Part shown: one piece after another, positions 1 to 9,677 of the stretch | Layout: every line of letters begins with the position of its first letter | Position numbering within the stretch: position 1 is the stretch's first letter | Assembly (NCBI GenBank): GCA_021647945.1 | Contig: JAKITT010000029.1 | Location: 1-32,892 of the forward strand | Reading direction: 5' to 3' | DNA length: 32,892 nt | DNA from: Candidatus Polarisedimenticolaceae bacterium | Lineage (GTDB): Bacteria > Pseudomonadota > Gammaproteobacteria > Chromatiales > Chromatiaceae | The notes under the pieces: generated by a model | What the model saw: only the letters and a program-made list of their open reading frames with translations | The model's database searches: none | Told to the model about the DNA's origin: nothing | Position numbers and translations under genes: made by a program

Positions 1-373
1 GGTGAAAGACGTTGTTTTTTTGGCGCGGTGTATTTTCGAGTGTCAGAAAACACCAACTATATTAGAGTATCCTTATGCTTTGGGCTGTTTTTTTGAGCAC
101 GTTATTTTCTATGTGGGGATTTGGGTCATCTGCTCGGCTAGCTTAAAAAGCCATTTTGAAGTATATTGTCGGGTTCCTCTGTCCGCCTAATATGGTGCGG
201 AGAGTGTCTCTATCTAGATTTAGGGGCGCGTCACGCCGAGTGACGAATGTTTATTTAACGATCTTGCCCTCACTAAACGTACTTTTCAGTGGCAAGGTTG
301 ATCTCAGTAACAAAATGCTAAGCTGACGAGGGGGAAATGGCCTCTCTTCGGTAATAATTTCGCGAGGTTTGCA
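1..373. other. Non-coding stretch upstream of gltB
   Basis: No gene can be supported here. A 62-codon open frame begins at base 2 with GTG, but it has no recognisable domain and atypical composition. A small perfect hairpin (CGTCAC-gccga-GTGACG, 229-245) lies about 130 bases before gltB. The stretch probably holds the gltB promoter and leader, but I see no clear -35/-10 pair. Confidence 0.4.
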
Positions 374-3300
374 ATGGGCCAAGGGGCTTTGCCACCGAAG
401 CAGGGGTTATACGATCCTGCTAATGAACATGATGCTTGTGGCGTTGGTTTTGTCGCCAATATTAAAGGGCGTAAAAGTCACAAAATTGTTGAACAGGGCC
501 TAGAGATCCTGGATCGACTCACTCACCGTGGTGCTGTGGGCGCTGATCCGCGTGCCGGTGATGGCGCGGGTATCCTGCTACAGATCCCGCATGATTTTTT
601 CTCTGCGGTTGTTGATTTTGAGCTGCCTGCTGCTGGTGATTACGCCGTTGGCATGATCTTCCTACCGCGGGATGCCGCAAGTTGTGTTGAGTGCGAGGCG
701 GTGATCAATCGTCTGGTTGCTGAAGAGGGCCAGACGCTTATCGGTTGGCGTGATGTGCCGGTTGATAACAGTGGGTTGGGTTACAGCGTACTGCCCACTG
801 AGCCACGCATTAGACAGATCTTTGTCGCGCGGGGTGAAAACTGTGCGGATCAAGATGCCTTTGAGCGCAAATTGTTCGTCATTCGCAAACAGATTGAGAG
901 TATTGTTCGTAAGTCGCAGCTGGAAGGTAGAAGTGACTTTTACTTCAGCTCTTTCTCCTCGCGCACGGTGGTCTATAAAGGGATGCTGCTCTCTGGTCAG
1001 GTCGGTGAGTTTTACAATGATCTCGTCGATGAGCGTGTTGTCTCTGCACTGGCGCTAGTACATCAACGATTCTCCACCAACACCTTCCCCACCTGGGACC
1101 TTGCCCACCCTTTCCGCATGATTGCGCACAATGGTGAGATTAACACCATGCGTGGTAACGTCAACTGGATGCGCGCGCGTCGCGCCACCATGGCGTCGAA
1201 AATTTTGGGTGAGGATCTTGAGAAGGTGTGGCCACTGATCCCAGAGGGTCAGTCCGATTCTGCCTGTTTTGATAATGCACTGGAGCTGCTGGTTGCCGGT
1301 GGTTACTCAATGGCGCACGCCATGATGATGCTGGTGCCGGAAGCATGGGCTGGCAATCCATTGATGGATGATGAGCGTCGTGCATTCTATGAATACCACG
1401 CAGCGCTGATGGAGCCTTGGGATGGTCCCGCCGCCGTTGCATTTACTGATGGACGTCAGATTGGTGCCACGCTGGATCGTAATGGTCTGCGCCCAGCACG
1501 TTACCTGATCACCGATGATGATCTGGTGGTGATGGCCTCTGAGATGGGCGTGTTGCAGATTCCTGAAGAGAGAATTATTAAAAAGTGGCGCTTGCAGCCA
1601 GGCAAGATGTTCCTGATCGATCTGGAGCAGGGTCGCATCATCGATGATGAGGAGATCAAACATCAGCTCGCCTCAGCCAAGCCATACCAAAAATGGTTGG
1701 ATAATAGTCAAATCCTGCTGCGTCAACTGCCCGAAACTGTTTCGCCTATGGCACCCGATGATGAGACGCTGCTTGAGCGTCAGCAGGCGTTTGGTTATAC
1801 ACAGGAAGATATCAAAGTTTTGATGATGCCGATGGCCGCTACTGGCCAGGAAGCGATCGGTTCCATGGGGGCCGATAATCCTATGGCTGTTTTGTCCGAT
1901 CACGCCAAACCGTTGTCGAACTATTTCAAACAGAACTTTGCTCAGGTCACCAATCCGCCAATCGACCCGATTCGTGAAGAGTCCGTGATGTCATTGGTCT
2001 CGTTGATCGGCCCTCGTCCCAACCTATTGGGTCTGGATGAAGTGGGTAGCAACAAACGTCTTGAGGTGGCCCAGCCGGTAATCACCAACACCAGTCTGGC
2101 GCGTATACGCTGCATCGGTAATCTGACCAATGGTGCATTTAGTACCTTTACCGTCAGTATTTGCTACGCTGCTGAGTTGGGTGCTGATGGCATGAAGGCT
2201 GCGTTAGCGGCAGTCTGTGTTGAAGCAGAGCAGGCGGTGCGTGATGGCTACAATATTCTGATCATCTCTGATCGGATGATGGATGCCGATAATATAGCCA
2301 TCCCCGTATTGCTAGCCACATCAGCGGTACATCATCACCTGGTTGAGACTGGACTAAGGACCTCCTCTGGTTTGGTTGTTGAGACCGGTGCTGCGCGTGA
2401 GGTGCATCACTTTGCCACGTTGGCCGGTTATGGCGCTGAGGTGGTGAACCCCTATCTCGCCTTTGACACCTTGTCGAGCCTACGAGATCAGTTGCCTGAA
2501 CCAGTGGCGGAAGATGAGGTACATTGGCGTTTCATTAAGGCGGTCGATAAAGGCCTGCTGAAGATCATGTCCAAGATGGGTATCTCCACCTACCAATCTT
2601 ATTGTGGCGCGCAGATCTTTGATGCGGTGGGCCTCTCTACTGAATTTGTCGAAGAGTATTTCAACGGCACATCAACCATGATTGAGGGCATTGGCCTGCA
2701 AGAGGTGGCTGAGGAGACGGTGCGTTGGCACCGCAATGCGTTTGGTGGTGCGGCGATCTATCGTGATGCATTGGCTGCCGGTGGTGACTACGCCTACCGT
2801 GTGACCGGTGAACATCATGCCTGGACACCGCAGACCATCGCCAAGCTACAATATGCGACCCGTGCCAATGATCGGAAGAGCTACGCAGAGTACGCCAAAG
2901 CGATCAACGAGCAGAGTGAGCGCCTACTTACCCTGCGTGGACTGTTTGAGTTCGACCACTCAAAAGCGGCCGTTGATCTGGATGAGGTGGAATCTGCTAA
3001 AGAGATCGTCAAACGTTTTGTAACGGGTGCCATGTCATTTGGCTCCATCTCACAAGAGGCGCACACAACACTCGCCGAAGCGATGAATCGCATCGGTGGG
3101 AAATCGAATACCGGTGAGGGCGGTGAGGAGCCAGAGCGTTTCCGGCCATTGGCCGATGGTTCGATGAACCCCCAACGCTCTGCCATTAAGCAGGTGGCAT
3201 CGGGTCGTTTTGGTGTGACGACTGAGTATCTGGTTAATGCAGACGATATTCAGATCAAAATGGCGCAAGGGGCCAAGCCGGGTGAAGGGGGGCAACTGCC

Positions 3301-5014
3301 AGGGCATAAAATCAATGCGCAGATCGCTCGAGTGCGCCACTCCACACCAGGGGTCGCGCTAATTTCACCGCCGCCGCATCATGATATCTACTCGATTGAA
3401 GATCTGGCTCAGCTGATCCATGATCTGAAAAATGTCAATCCAAAGGCCAGAATCTCCGTCAAGCTGGTCTCTGAGGTGGGAGTAGGAACGGTTGCAGCAG
3501 GCGTCTCAAAGGCGCATGCCGATCACATCACCATCTCTGGTTATGATGGTGGTACCGGTGCTTCGCCACTTACCTCGGTTAAGCATGCCGGTGGTCCGTG
3601 GGAGTTGGGGCTTGCCGAAACGCATCAGACTTTGGTGTTAAACCAGTTGCGTGGACGCGTCTGTGTGCAGGCCGATGGCGGCATGCGAACCGGCCGCGAT
3701 GTGGTGATTGCCGCGCTGTTAGGTGCTGATGAGGTTGGTTTTGCTACCGCACCACTGATCGTTGAGGGCTGTGTGATGATGCGTAAGTGTCATCTCAACA
3801 CGTGCCCGGTGGGCGTTGCCACGCAGGATCCTGAGCTGCGTAAACGTTTTACTGGCAAAGTTGAACATCTGGTCAATTTCTTCTTCTTCATCGCTGAAGA
3901 GGTGCGTCAGCTGATGGCAGAACTCGGTTACCGCACCTTTGAAGAGATGGTCGGTCAGTCTGATCGACTCAACATGAGCAAGGCGATCAACCATTGGAAG
4001 GCGAAAGGCCTCGATTTCTCACGGGTGCTCTATAAGCCAGAGGCGGCTGAAGGAACCACCGTATTCCATAGCGAAGAGCAGGATCACGGTTTAGATAAGG
4101 CGTTGGATCAGACCCTGATCCGATTGGCTGATGCATCACTACAGAACGGTGAAGCGGTACAAATTGAGATTGGTGTAGAGAACTTCAATCGCTCCTTTGG
4201 CACCATGCTTTCAGGCCGGGTCGCTGAGAAATATGGTCATGCTGGATTGCCTGACGATACCATTCATATCAAGGCACAAGGCACCGTCGGCCAGTCGTTT
4301 GGCGCATGGTTGGCAAAGGGTGTGACGATTGAGTTGGCCGGTGAAGGCAATGATTATGTTGCAAAAGGGCTCTCAGGTGGACGCATAGCGATCTATCCAC
4401 CACAAGAGTCAGCCATCGGTAAGGCGGAAGAGAATATTATCGTCGGCAACACCGTTCTCTATGGCGCTATCGCGGGTGAGTGTTACTTCCGTGGTGTTGC
4501 CGGTGAGCGTTTTGCTGTTCGTAACTCTGGAGCCACAGCTGTTGTCGAAGGAGTGGGCGACCATGGTTGTGAATATATGACGGGTGGTATCGTGGTCTGC
4601 TTGGGGTCTACGGGTAGAAACTTTGCGGCGGGTATGTCTGGTGGTATCGCCTATGTACTTGATGAAGAAGGCACTTTCTCAGAGCGCTGCAACATGGCGA
4701 TGGTCGAGTTGGAGCCAATTACCGCAGAGGATGATGCCCTTGAAGTGATGGAGCATTCGGGTGGTGATCTTGAAGCGCATGGTCGTGTTGATGTCAGCAG
4801 TGATATGACATGTGATGATGCGCAGCGTTTGAGACAGCTGATTGCAGATCACAAACGTTACACCGGCAGTAGTGTTGCTCAGAATATCTTGGACAACTGG
4901 GCCGACTATCTACCGAAATTTGTCAAGGTGATGCCGGTTGAGTACCGTCGGGCACTGCAGGAGATGCAGAAGCAGCAGGCAGCGAGTGTTGAATCAACAA
5001 GAGAGGGGCTCTAA
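374..5014 (+). CDS. gltB: Glutamate synthase (NADPH) large subunit
   Basis: Large subunit of glutamate synthase. It releases ammonia from glutamine and uses it, with electrons from GltD, to turn 2-oxoglutarate into glutamate in the cytoplasm. The 1546 residues are full length for the family. Visible in order: an N-terminal amidotransferase domain whose nucleophile is Cys22 (DACGVGFVA), exposed after removal of a short propeptide; a central domain; the FMN/2-oxoglutarate synthase domain ([16 protein letters not shown], then [11 protein letters not shown]); the 3Fe-4S cysteines Cys1133, Cys1139 and Cys1144 (C-x5-C-x4-C); and the C-terminal glycine-rich beta-helix ([16 protein letters not shown]). 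The ATG follows a GAGG ribosome site six bases upstream. gltD starts two bases after the stop, so the pair is one operon. No frame break is seen. Confidence 0.98.
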   Translation: MGQGALPPKQGLYDPANEHDACGVGFVANIKGRKSHKIVEQGLEILDRLTHRGAVGADPRAGDGAGILLQIPHDFFSAVVDFELPAAGDYAVGMIFLPRDAASCVECEAVINRLVAEEGQTLIGWRDVPVDNSGLGYSVLPTEPRIRQIFVARGENCADQDAFERKLFVIRKQIESIVRKSQLEGRSDFYFSSFSSRTVVYKGMLLSGQVGEFYNDLVDERVVSALALVHQRFSTNTFPTWDLAHPFRMIAHNGEINTMRGNVNWMRARRATMASKILGEDLEKVWPLIPEGQSDSACFDNALELLVAGGYSMAHAMMMLVPEAWAGNPLMDDERRAFYEYHAALMEPWDGPAAVAFTDGRQIGATLDRNGLRPARYLITDDDLVVMASEMGVLQIPEERIIKKWRLQPGKMFLIDLEQGRIIDDEEIKHQLASAKPYQKWLDNSQILLRQLPETVSPMAPDDETLLERQQAFGYTQEDIKVLMMPMAATGQEAIGSMGADNPMAVLSDHAKPLSNYFKQNFAQVTNPPIDPIREESVMSLVSLIGPRPNLLGLDEVGSNKRLEVAQPVITNTSLARIRCIGNLTNGAFSTFTVSICYAAELGADGMKAALAAVCVEAEQAVRDGYNILIISDRMMDADNIAIPVLLATSAVHHHLVETGLRTSSGLVVETGAAREVHHFATLAGYGAEVVNPYLAFDTLSSLRDQLPEPVAEDEVHWRFIKAVDKGLLKIMSKMGISTYQSYCGAQIFDAVGLSTEFVEEYFNGTSTMIEGIGLQEVAEETVRWHRNAFGGAAIYRDALAAGGDYAYRVTGEHHAWTPQTIAKLQYATRANDRKSYAEYAKAINEQSERLLTLRGLFEFDHSKAAVDLDEVESAKEIVKRFVTGAMSFGSISQEAHTTLAEAMNRIGGKSNTGEGGEEPERFRPLADGSMNPQRSAIKQVASGRFGVTTEYLVNADDIQIKMAQGAKPGEGGQLPGHKINAQIARVRHSTPGVALISPPPHHDIYSIEDLAQLIHDLKNVNPKARISVKLVSEVGVGTVAAGVSKAHADHITISGYDGGTGASPLTSVKHAGGPWELGLAETHQTLVLNQLRGRVCVQADGGMRTGRDVVIAALLGADEVGFATAPLIVEGCVMMRKCHLNTCPVGVATQDPELRKRFTGKVEHLVNFFFFIAEEVRQLMAELGYRTFEEMVGQSDRLNMSKAINHWKAKGLDFSRVLYKPEAAEGTTVFHSEEQDHGLDKALDQTLIRLADASLQNGEAVQIEIGVENFNRSFGTMLSGRVAEKYGHAGLPDDTIHIKAQGTVGQSFGAWLAKGVTIELAGEGNDYVAKGLSGGRIAIYPPQESAIGKAEENIIVGNTVLYGAIAGECYFRGVAGERFAVRNSGATAVVEGVGDHGCEYMTGGIVVCLGSTGRNFAAGMSGGIAYVLDEEGTFSERCNMAMVELEPITAEDDALEVMEHSGGDLEAHGRVDVSSDMTCDDAQRLRQLIADHKRYTGSSVAQNILDNWADYLPKFVKVMPVEYRRALQEMQKQQAASVESTREGL

Positions 5015-5016
5015 GT

Positions 5017-6471
5017 ATGGGTAAACCAACAGGTTTTATAGAGTATCCGCGTCAGGATTGCACTTACGCCCCCGTCGCAGATCGTTTGACCGACTATGCA
5101 GAGTTCGTCATACCGCTAGATGAAGAGACATTGGCTCGACAAGGTGCGCGCTGCATGGATTGCGGTATCCCTTTTTGTCATGAGAGTTGCCCGGTTAATA
5201 ATGTCATTCCAGATTGGAACGACCTTGTCTATAGAGATGATTGGCAGGCGGCTATTAAAAAGTTACATGCCACCAACAACTTTCCTGAGTTTACAGGCCG
5301 AATCTGTCCAGCTCCTTGCGAGGCAGCTTGCACGCTTAACATAGATGACAGTCCGGTGACCATTCGTACCATTGAGTACAGTGTTATTGAGCGCGCTTGG
5401 GCGGAAGGGTGGATTAAACCAGAGATTGCCAAACACAAGAGCGGTAAGTGTGTCGCTGTTGTCGGTTCTGGCCCTGCTGGAATGGCTTGTGCTCAGCAGC
5501 TGGCAAGAGCGGGCCACAGTGTGGTGCTGTTTGAAAAGCAGGATCGTATTGGCGGCTTGCTGCGCTACGGCATTCCAGATTTTAAGCTGGACAAGCATGT
5601 CATTGATCGCCGCATGGCGCAGATGCGTACAGAGGGGGTTGAGTTTCGTACCAATAGCCATATCGGTGTTGATCTCCCTGCTGGTCAGCTGTTATCTGAT
5701 TTTGATGCGGTGGTGTTGACCGGAGGCTCAGAGCAGCCGCGCGATCTGCCTATTCCTGGGCGCGAGCTGAAAGGTGTCCACTACGCAATGGATTTCCTAC
5801 GTGGCAATAGTCATCGTGTTCAGGGCGGTGATGGTGCCAAGGTGCCTTTTATCAGCGCTGAAGGTAAACATGTTGTGGTTATTGGCGGCGGTGATACCGG
5901 TTCAGATTGCATTGGTACCTCGAGTCGTCATGGTGCAGCATCAGTCACCCAGCTTGAAATTATGCCTAAACCTCCGGAAAAAGAGGATAAGGCACTGACT
6001 TGGCCCAACTGGCCAAATAAACTGCGTACCTCCTCCTCCCAGGAGGAGGGGTGTGAGCGCGTGTGGTCTGTTGCTACAAAGTCATTTGTTAGTGATGAAC
6101 AGGGCAATCTCAAAGCGGTTCGCTGCATTAAGGTCGATTGGCAGCAAGATGATGCTGGTCAGTGGCAGATGAGTGAGGTTGAAGGTTCAGAGTTTGAGCT
6201 GAAGGCTGAGCTAATAACGTTAGCGATGGGTTTTCTCCATCCCGTGCATCAGGGCATGCTGGAACAGTTGGGCGTTGAGCTAGATGCGCGCGGCAATGTT
6301 GAAGGGGCGGTCGAAGGGTGTGATGCCTATAAAACCAATGTTGACTGCCTGTTTGTGGCCGGCGATATGCGCCGTGGTCAATCTCTGGTGGTTTGGGCTA
6401 TTAAAGAGGGTCGGCAAGCGGCAAAGGCTGTGGATCTGTTTTTAATGGGTGAAAGTAGTCTGCCGGGATAA
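5017..6471 (+). CDS. gltD: Glutamate synthase (NADPH) small subunit
   Basis: Small subunit of glutamate synthase. It passes electrons from NADPH through FAD and two 4Fe-4S clusters to the GltB flavin. Visible: cluster cysteines Cys46, Cys49, Cys54, Cys58 ([13 protein letters not shown]) and Cys97, Cys101, Cys105; the FAD-binding GSGPAG at residues 150-155; a second dinucleotide motif near residue 290 ([12 protein letters not shown]) for NADPH; and the C-terminal FAD-contact region ([19 protein letters not shown]). The 484 residues match the usual length. The ATG lies two bases after the gltB stop, with a GAGAGG ribosome site inside the gltB 3' end. A strong terminator follows. Confidence 0.97.
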   Translation: MGKPTGFIEYPRQDCTYAPVADRLTDYAEFVIPLDEETLARQGARCMDCGIPFCHESCPVNNVIPDWNDLVYRDDWQAAIKKLHATNNFPEFTGRICPAPCEAACTLNIDDSPVTIRTIEYSVIERAWAEGWIKPEIAKHKSGKCVAVVGSGPAGMACAQQLARAGHSVVLFEKQDRIGGLLRYGIPDFKLDKHVIDRRMAQMRTEGVEFRTNSHIGVDLPAGQLLSDFDAVVLTGGSEQPRDLPIPGRELKGVHYAMDFLRGNSHRVQGGDGAKVPFISAEGKHVVVIGGGDTGSDCIGTSSRHGAASVTQLEIMPKPPEKEDKALTWPNWPNKLRTSSSQEEGCERVWSVATKSFVSDEQGNLKAVRCIKVDWQQDDAGQWQMSEVEGSEFELKAELITLAMGFLHPVHQGMLEQLGVELDARGNVEGAVEGCDAYKTNVDCLFVAGDMRRGQSLVVWAIKEGRQAAKAVDLFLMGESSLPG

Positions 6472-6532
6472 CGCTTTTTGACGGCGTGTCGGTTCATGTA
6501 GCTATGATCTGACACCGTCCAATTGTTAATTT

Positions 6533-6570
6533 AAGCACCTTGAGGGGACTCCCATGAGGTGCTTTTTTTT
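6533..6570 (+). terminator. Rho-independent terminator of gltBD
   Basis: AAGCACCT (6533-6540) pairs with AGGTGCTT (6557-6564). The stem extends inward through GGG/CCC, and a run of eight T (6563-6570) follows. It lies 62 bases after the gltD stop. Confidence 0.9.
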
Positions 6571-6639
6571 GCCTAAAATTTGTTGGTGGAGGCTATCAGC
6601 GTCGCCATCGACAAAAAATGAAACCCAGGAATGCTGTTC

Positions 6640-6745
6640 TTGACAAATGCCGCAAATACTGAAATTAAGGAAAATCCTTCACAAGGTGAGGCTAAAAACA
6701 GAGATACCCCTAAAGGAAATGTGGCTTCCTGCCGTCATTTGAGCT
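6640..6745 (+). promoter_or_regulatory. Candidate structured leader RNA of the tetraheme cytochrome
   Basis: The 313 bases between the gltBD terminator and the cytochrome gene hold no gene. Part of this stretch looks like folded RNA: GCAAA (6652-6656), a tight hairpin AAGGAAAATCCTT (6667-6679), CACAAGGTGAGGCTAAAA (6680-6697) and TGGCTTCCTGCCG (6722-6734). The order (GCAAA, tetraloop hairpin, CnCAAnG, GGCTAAA, GG-purine/CC element) recalls the GEMM cyclic-di-GMP-I class, which often precedes multiheme cytochrome genes. Several invariant bases of that class do not match, so this is a weak suggestion only. Confidence 0.25.
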
Positions 6746-6767
6746 TGAAAGACGTGGTAGCAATGTG

Positions 6768-6794
6768 ATTCTAATTACTTGTAATACTTAGAAT
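6768..6794. promoter_or_regulatory. Operator-like inverted repeat before the tetraheme cytochrome
   Basis: ATTCTAA (6768-6774) and TTAGAAT (6788-6794) are perfect inverted copies 13 bases apart, in AT-rich DNA about 90 bases before the cytochrome start. It could be a regulator site or part of the promoter. No known consensus is recognised. Confidence 0.3.
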
Positions 6795-6884
6795 TAGTTG
6801 AGCCGCACAGGTTGGTTTACTAGCAATAGATATAAATAAGTGAATTGGCCAAAATCGTTCAGGTAAGAATATTGGAGGCTACAT

Positions 6885-7574
6885 ATGAATAACTTTAAAC
6901 TCCCTACTATTATGGGAGCCGCTATAGTGGCAACAGCGTTGATAGGTCTGTCTGGGCAGGCGGTGGCTGGAATCTCATCCACCAAACATAACCTCTCTGA
7001 TACCGGTACTGGGGATATTAACTCAGACAATCCAGAGATTTGTGTCTTCTGCCACACCCCACATAATGCAATCAAGAATAATAATATTCCATTGTGGAAC
7101 CACACCCTGTCTGTAACTGCAAGTTATGGCGTTTATACGAGCCCAACCTTTGATGGTGCAGATGTTGCGGATGTTGGTGGCATCGTTGAGGCCACAGCAA
7201 CCGTGACTAACCTATGCCTCTCTTGTCATGATGGTACTGTGGCACTGAATGCAATGAATAACCCAAGTAACAACCATCTTGTCACTACAATGGCTGGTAC
7301 TGGGTTGGATGTAGGCGGTACTAAAATTGATGGTGCTCGATCTACTAATCTAGGTGCTGATTTGACCAATGATCATCCAGTAAATTTTACCTATGATGAT
7401 GCGGCAGATACAGGGCTGGTTGCAGCTGGGACATTGACTGATGTACGTCTATTTTCTGGCAAAGTCCAGTGTGCATCTTGTCATGATCCGCATGCCAGTG
7501 ATCCTGCCACACAGCCATTCCTACGTTTCACTATGGACGGCAGTGGCTTGTGCCTGAAGTGTCATAACAAATAA
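6885..7574 (+). CDS. Exported tetraheme c-type cytochrome (paired CXXCH family)
   Basis: A 229-residue protein with an N-terminal signal peptide (hydrophobic residues about 9-22, cleavage near AVAG at 26-29). It has four c-heme motifs: CVFCH (53-57), CLSCH (111-115), CASCH (196-200) and CLKCH (223-227). The first is followed by TPHNA, and the last two are arranged as a doubled CXXCH unit typical of periplasmic or surface multiheme cytochromes. It probably carries electrons outside the cytoplasm; the partner is unknown. The ATG has a good GGAGG site 7 bases upstream. It stands alone between two terminators, so it is expressed as a single gene. It lies next to the nitrite reductase region but on the opposite strand, and nothing in the sequence ties it to denitrification. 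Confidence 0.9.
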   Translation: MNNFKLPTIMGAAIVATALIGLSGQAVAGISSTKHNLSDTGTGDINSDNPEICVFCHTPHNAIKNNNIPLWNHTLSVTASYGVYTSPTFDGADVADVGGIVEATATVTNLCLSCHDGTVALNAMNNPSNNHLVTTMAGTGLDVGGTKIDGARSTNLGADLTNDHPVNFTYDDAADTGLVAAGTLTDVRLFSGKVQCASCHDPHASDPATQPFLRFTMDGSGLCLKCHNK

Positions 7575-7594
7575 GTGAATTAAGTTTAGGAGTG

Positions 7595-7621
7595 AAAAAG
7601 GGGGCTTTTGCCCCCTTTTTT
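7595..7621. terminator. Bidirectional terminator between tetraheme cytochrome and cysG
   Basis: AAAAAGGGGGC (7595-7605) pairs with GCCCCCTTTTT (7610-7620) around a TTTT loop. T-runs on both strands let it serve the cytochrome gene (+) and cysG (-), which converge here. Confidence 0.93.
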
Positions 7622-7673
7622 GTGCCTGAATTTTTTAGTTATCCGCTCGTCGTAATGGTTGCGACTTGATAGT

Positions 7674-9065
7674 CTATTTTACATCAGACTTAAACCAACT
7701 CAATTTCTGACGTAGTTTTACCACCTCACCGACAATAATGAGTGTGGGTGGCTTGGGTTGCTCCCGCTCGGCAATCGCAACAATGCTCTCCAATGTGCCG
7801 GTAAAGACGCGCTGTTGCGGTGTTGTACCCTGTTGTATCAGTGCGATGGGCCAGTCTGCGGGCAGACCATGTGCGATGAGTTGCTCGCAGATGACCGGTA
7901 GACTCATTAGCCCCATGTAGAAGACGACGGTCTGATTGAACTGTGCCAGCATATTCCAATTCAGGTTTAGGCTGCCAGACTTTAGATGGCCAGTGACAAA
8001 AATTGCCGCCTGCGAGTAGTCACGATGGGTGATGGGGATGCCGCCATAGGAGCCACATCCAGAGGCGGCAGTGATGCCTGGGATAACTTGGAAGGGGATA
8101 CCCTCTTCGGCCAGCGTATCAATCTCTTCACCGCCACGCCCGAAGATGAATGGGTCGCCGCCCTTCAGACGCACCACCCGTTTGCCCTCTTTAGCTAGGC
8201 GCACCAGCAGTTGATTGATATCCTCTTGCTGCATCACATGGTTGTTGTTCTCTTTGCCAACATAGATACGATCAGCATCACGCCGGGTCATATCCAACAC
8301 CGGCTTGGCAATCAGGCGATCGTAAACCACCACATCGGCCTGCTGCATCAAACGCAGCGCGCGGAAGGTGACCAAGTCGGGGTCACCTGGACCGCCACCT
8401 ACCAGATAGACCTCACCCATGCTGTCGGAGCTGATGGCACCATCAAGCATCTTCTGCATTAGCTGATCTGCCTCCTCCATATGGCCGGAGAAGACACGCT
8501 CGGCAACACCGCCCTGCAACACCTCCTCCCAGAAACGTCGGCGGTCGGTGATGTTGTCAAATTTGGCCTTTACCGCATCACGAAAACGGCCGGAAAGCTC
8601 TGCCAAACGGCCATATCCTGTGGGGATGAGTGACTCTAAGCGACCTCGAATGAGGCGAGCCAAGACAGGTGAGGTGCCACCAGTTGAGACGGCAGCGATG
8701 ACCGGTGAACGATCAATAATCGACGGCATGATAAAGCTGCTCAAGGCGGGTTGGTCAACCACATTGACCGGAATGCGTAGCGCCTTGGCCTGCTCAGAGA
8801 GTTGACGGTTGACCTCACTATTATCAGTGGCAGCGATCACTAGATGTACGTCACCTAGATCATCGGCTTGATATTCACGTTCAATATGTTCAATTTTGCC
8901 CGCTTGCTTCATCTCACTGAGGGTCAGCCCCAGTTCAGGTGCAATGACGCGGAGGTTTGAGCCCGCCTCAAGTAGTAGGCGCGCCTTGCGGCCTGCCACT
9001 TCACCCCCGCCCACCAACAGACAGGGTTTCTGTTTCACATCTAGGAATATTGGCAAAAGATCCAT
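7674..9065 (-). CDS. cysG: Siroheme synthase (uroporphyrinogen methyltransferase / precorrin-2 dehydrogenase / ferrochelatase)
   Basis: Fused siroheme synthase. The N-terminal half oxidises precorrin-2 and inserts iron; the C-terminal half methylates uroporphyrinogen III twice using S-adenosylmethionine. Visible: MDLLPIFLD start, NAD-binding GGGEVAGRKARLLLEAG, the serine-containing loop STGGTSPVLARLIR, and the methyltransferase motifs VGGGPGDPDLVT and RLKGGDPFIFGRGGEE. I place the start at the ATG at 9065 (463 residues). It matches the family N-terminus and follows a GAGAG site; an upstream TTG at 9077 only adds four residues. It is the last gene of the nir/heme d1 run, 69 bases after the nuclease gene. 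Siroheme is the precursor decarboxylated by NirDLGH, and no separate nirE is seen, so this enzyme probably supplies heme d1 synthesis as well as any siroheme enzymes. Confidence 0.95.
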   Translation of the reverse strand: MDLLPIFLDVKQKPCLLVGGGEVAGRKARLLLEAGSNLRVIAPELGLTLSEMKQAGKIEHIEREYQADDLGDVHLVIAATDNSEVNRQLSEQAKALRIPVNVVDQPALSSFIMPSIIDRSPVIAAVSTGGTSPVLARLIRGRLESLIPTGYGRLAELSGRFRDAVKAKFDNITDRRRFWEEVLQGGVAERVFSGHMEEADQLMQKMLDGAISSDSMGEVYLVGGGPGDPDLVTFRALRLMQQADVVVYDRLIAKPVLDMTRRDADRIYVGKENNNHVMQQEDINQLLVRLAKEGKRVVRLKGGDPFIFGRGGEEIDTLAEEGIPFQVIPGITAASGCGSYGGIPITHRDYSQAAIFVTGHLKSGSLNLNWNMLAQFNQTVVFYMGLMSLPVICEQLIAHGLPADWPIALIQQGTTPQQRVFTGTLESIVAIAEREQPKPPTLIIVGEVVKLRQKLSWFKSDVK

Positions 9066-9134
9066 AGTTACTCTCAATATCTAATTTGATGAGGCTATTC
9101 TACGTCAGCCCAGATCAAACCTATTTGATTAAGC

Positions 9135-9677
9135 TCATGGTTTACGGCCGCTCCATGCCATCATGTCAGCGTGCTGTTCAGCCCAGAGCCCTTGGTGCCT
9201 ATCCCTTGCAATCTGCTCCATTTTGATTAGTTTTGCCTTCAATGTGGCATCTGGCGCGTGCCGACGCAGTGCCACAGCGTAACCATCTGATACCATCCGT
9301 GCACTGAGTGTCAGTGGTTGATCTGTGTGGACCTGTGCGGTGATGCGGCCATAGCGATCACGTTGACCCAATGTGCCGATGAGATGCAGTTGATCGCCCG
9401 GTTTGACGAGCCGGTGCAGATGCGTCGTGGCGAGTTGACCCAGCATTATCAGCCTCTTCAGTGAGAGCCCCGAGACCTTAAGATCGCGCTTTAGTTTGGC
9501 ATTCTCCACCACTTCAGGAGCATCAATGCCTGCCAACTGTAGGCGCTCTTGCTTGCCATCAACCTCTACTAGCAGGGTGTCACCATCCTCAATCGTTATG
9601 ACCACAATAGATTGTGCATAGAGATTGCCGCCAAGCAGCAGAGAGAGCAGGAGAAGAGTGCGGAGAGCATTCGCCAT
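9135..9677 (-). CDS. Secreted thermonuclease-like (SNase fold) protein
   Basis: A 180-residue protein with a signal peptide (MANALRTLLLLSLLLGGNLYAQ) followed by a staphylococcal-nuclease-type OB fold. Visible motifs: DGDTLLV (metal-binding aspartates), RLQLAGIDAPE (first catalytic Arg and the Glu), DRYGRITAQV (second catalytic Arg), MVSDGYAVALRR, and DRHQGLW near the C-terminus. All residues used by SNase for calcium-dependent phosphodiester cleavage appear present, so it may be active in the periplasm. Its ATG overlaps the nirN stop by one base (TAATG), implying translational coupling within the heme d1 operon. Why a nuclease sits here is unknown; the fold could instead be used for binding. 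Fold is confident, function is not. Confidence 0.85.
   Translation of the reverse strand: MANALRTLLLLSLLLGGNLYAQSIVVITIEDGDTLLVEVDGKQERLQLAGIDAPEVVENAKLKRDLKVSGLSLKRLIMLGQLATTHLHRLVKPGDQLHLIGTLGQRDRYGRITAQVHTDQPLTLSARMVSDGYAVALRRHAPDATLKAKLIKMEQIARDRHQGLWAEQHADMMAWSGRKP

Noticed and set aside
2-190. A 62-codon open frame at the left edge starting with GTG
   Set aside because: No ribosome site can be seen at the edge, the composition is unlike the neighbouring genes, and no motif is recognised. A gene tail entering from the left cannot be excluded but has no support.
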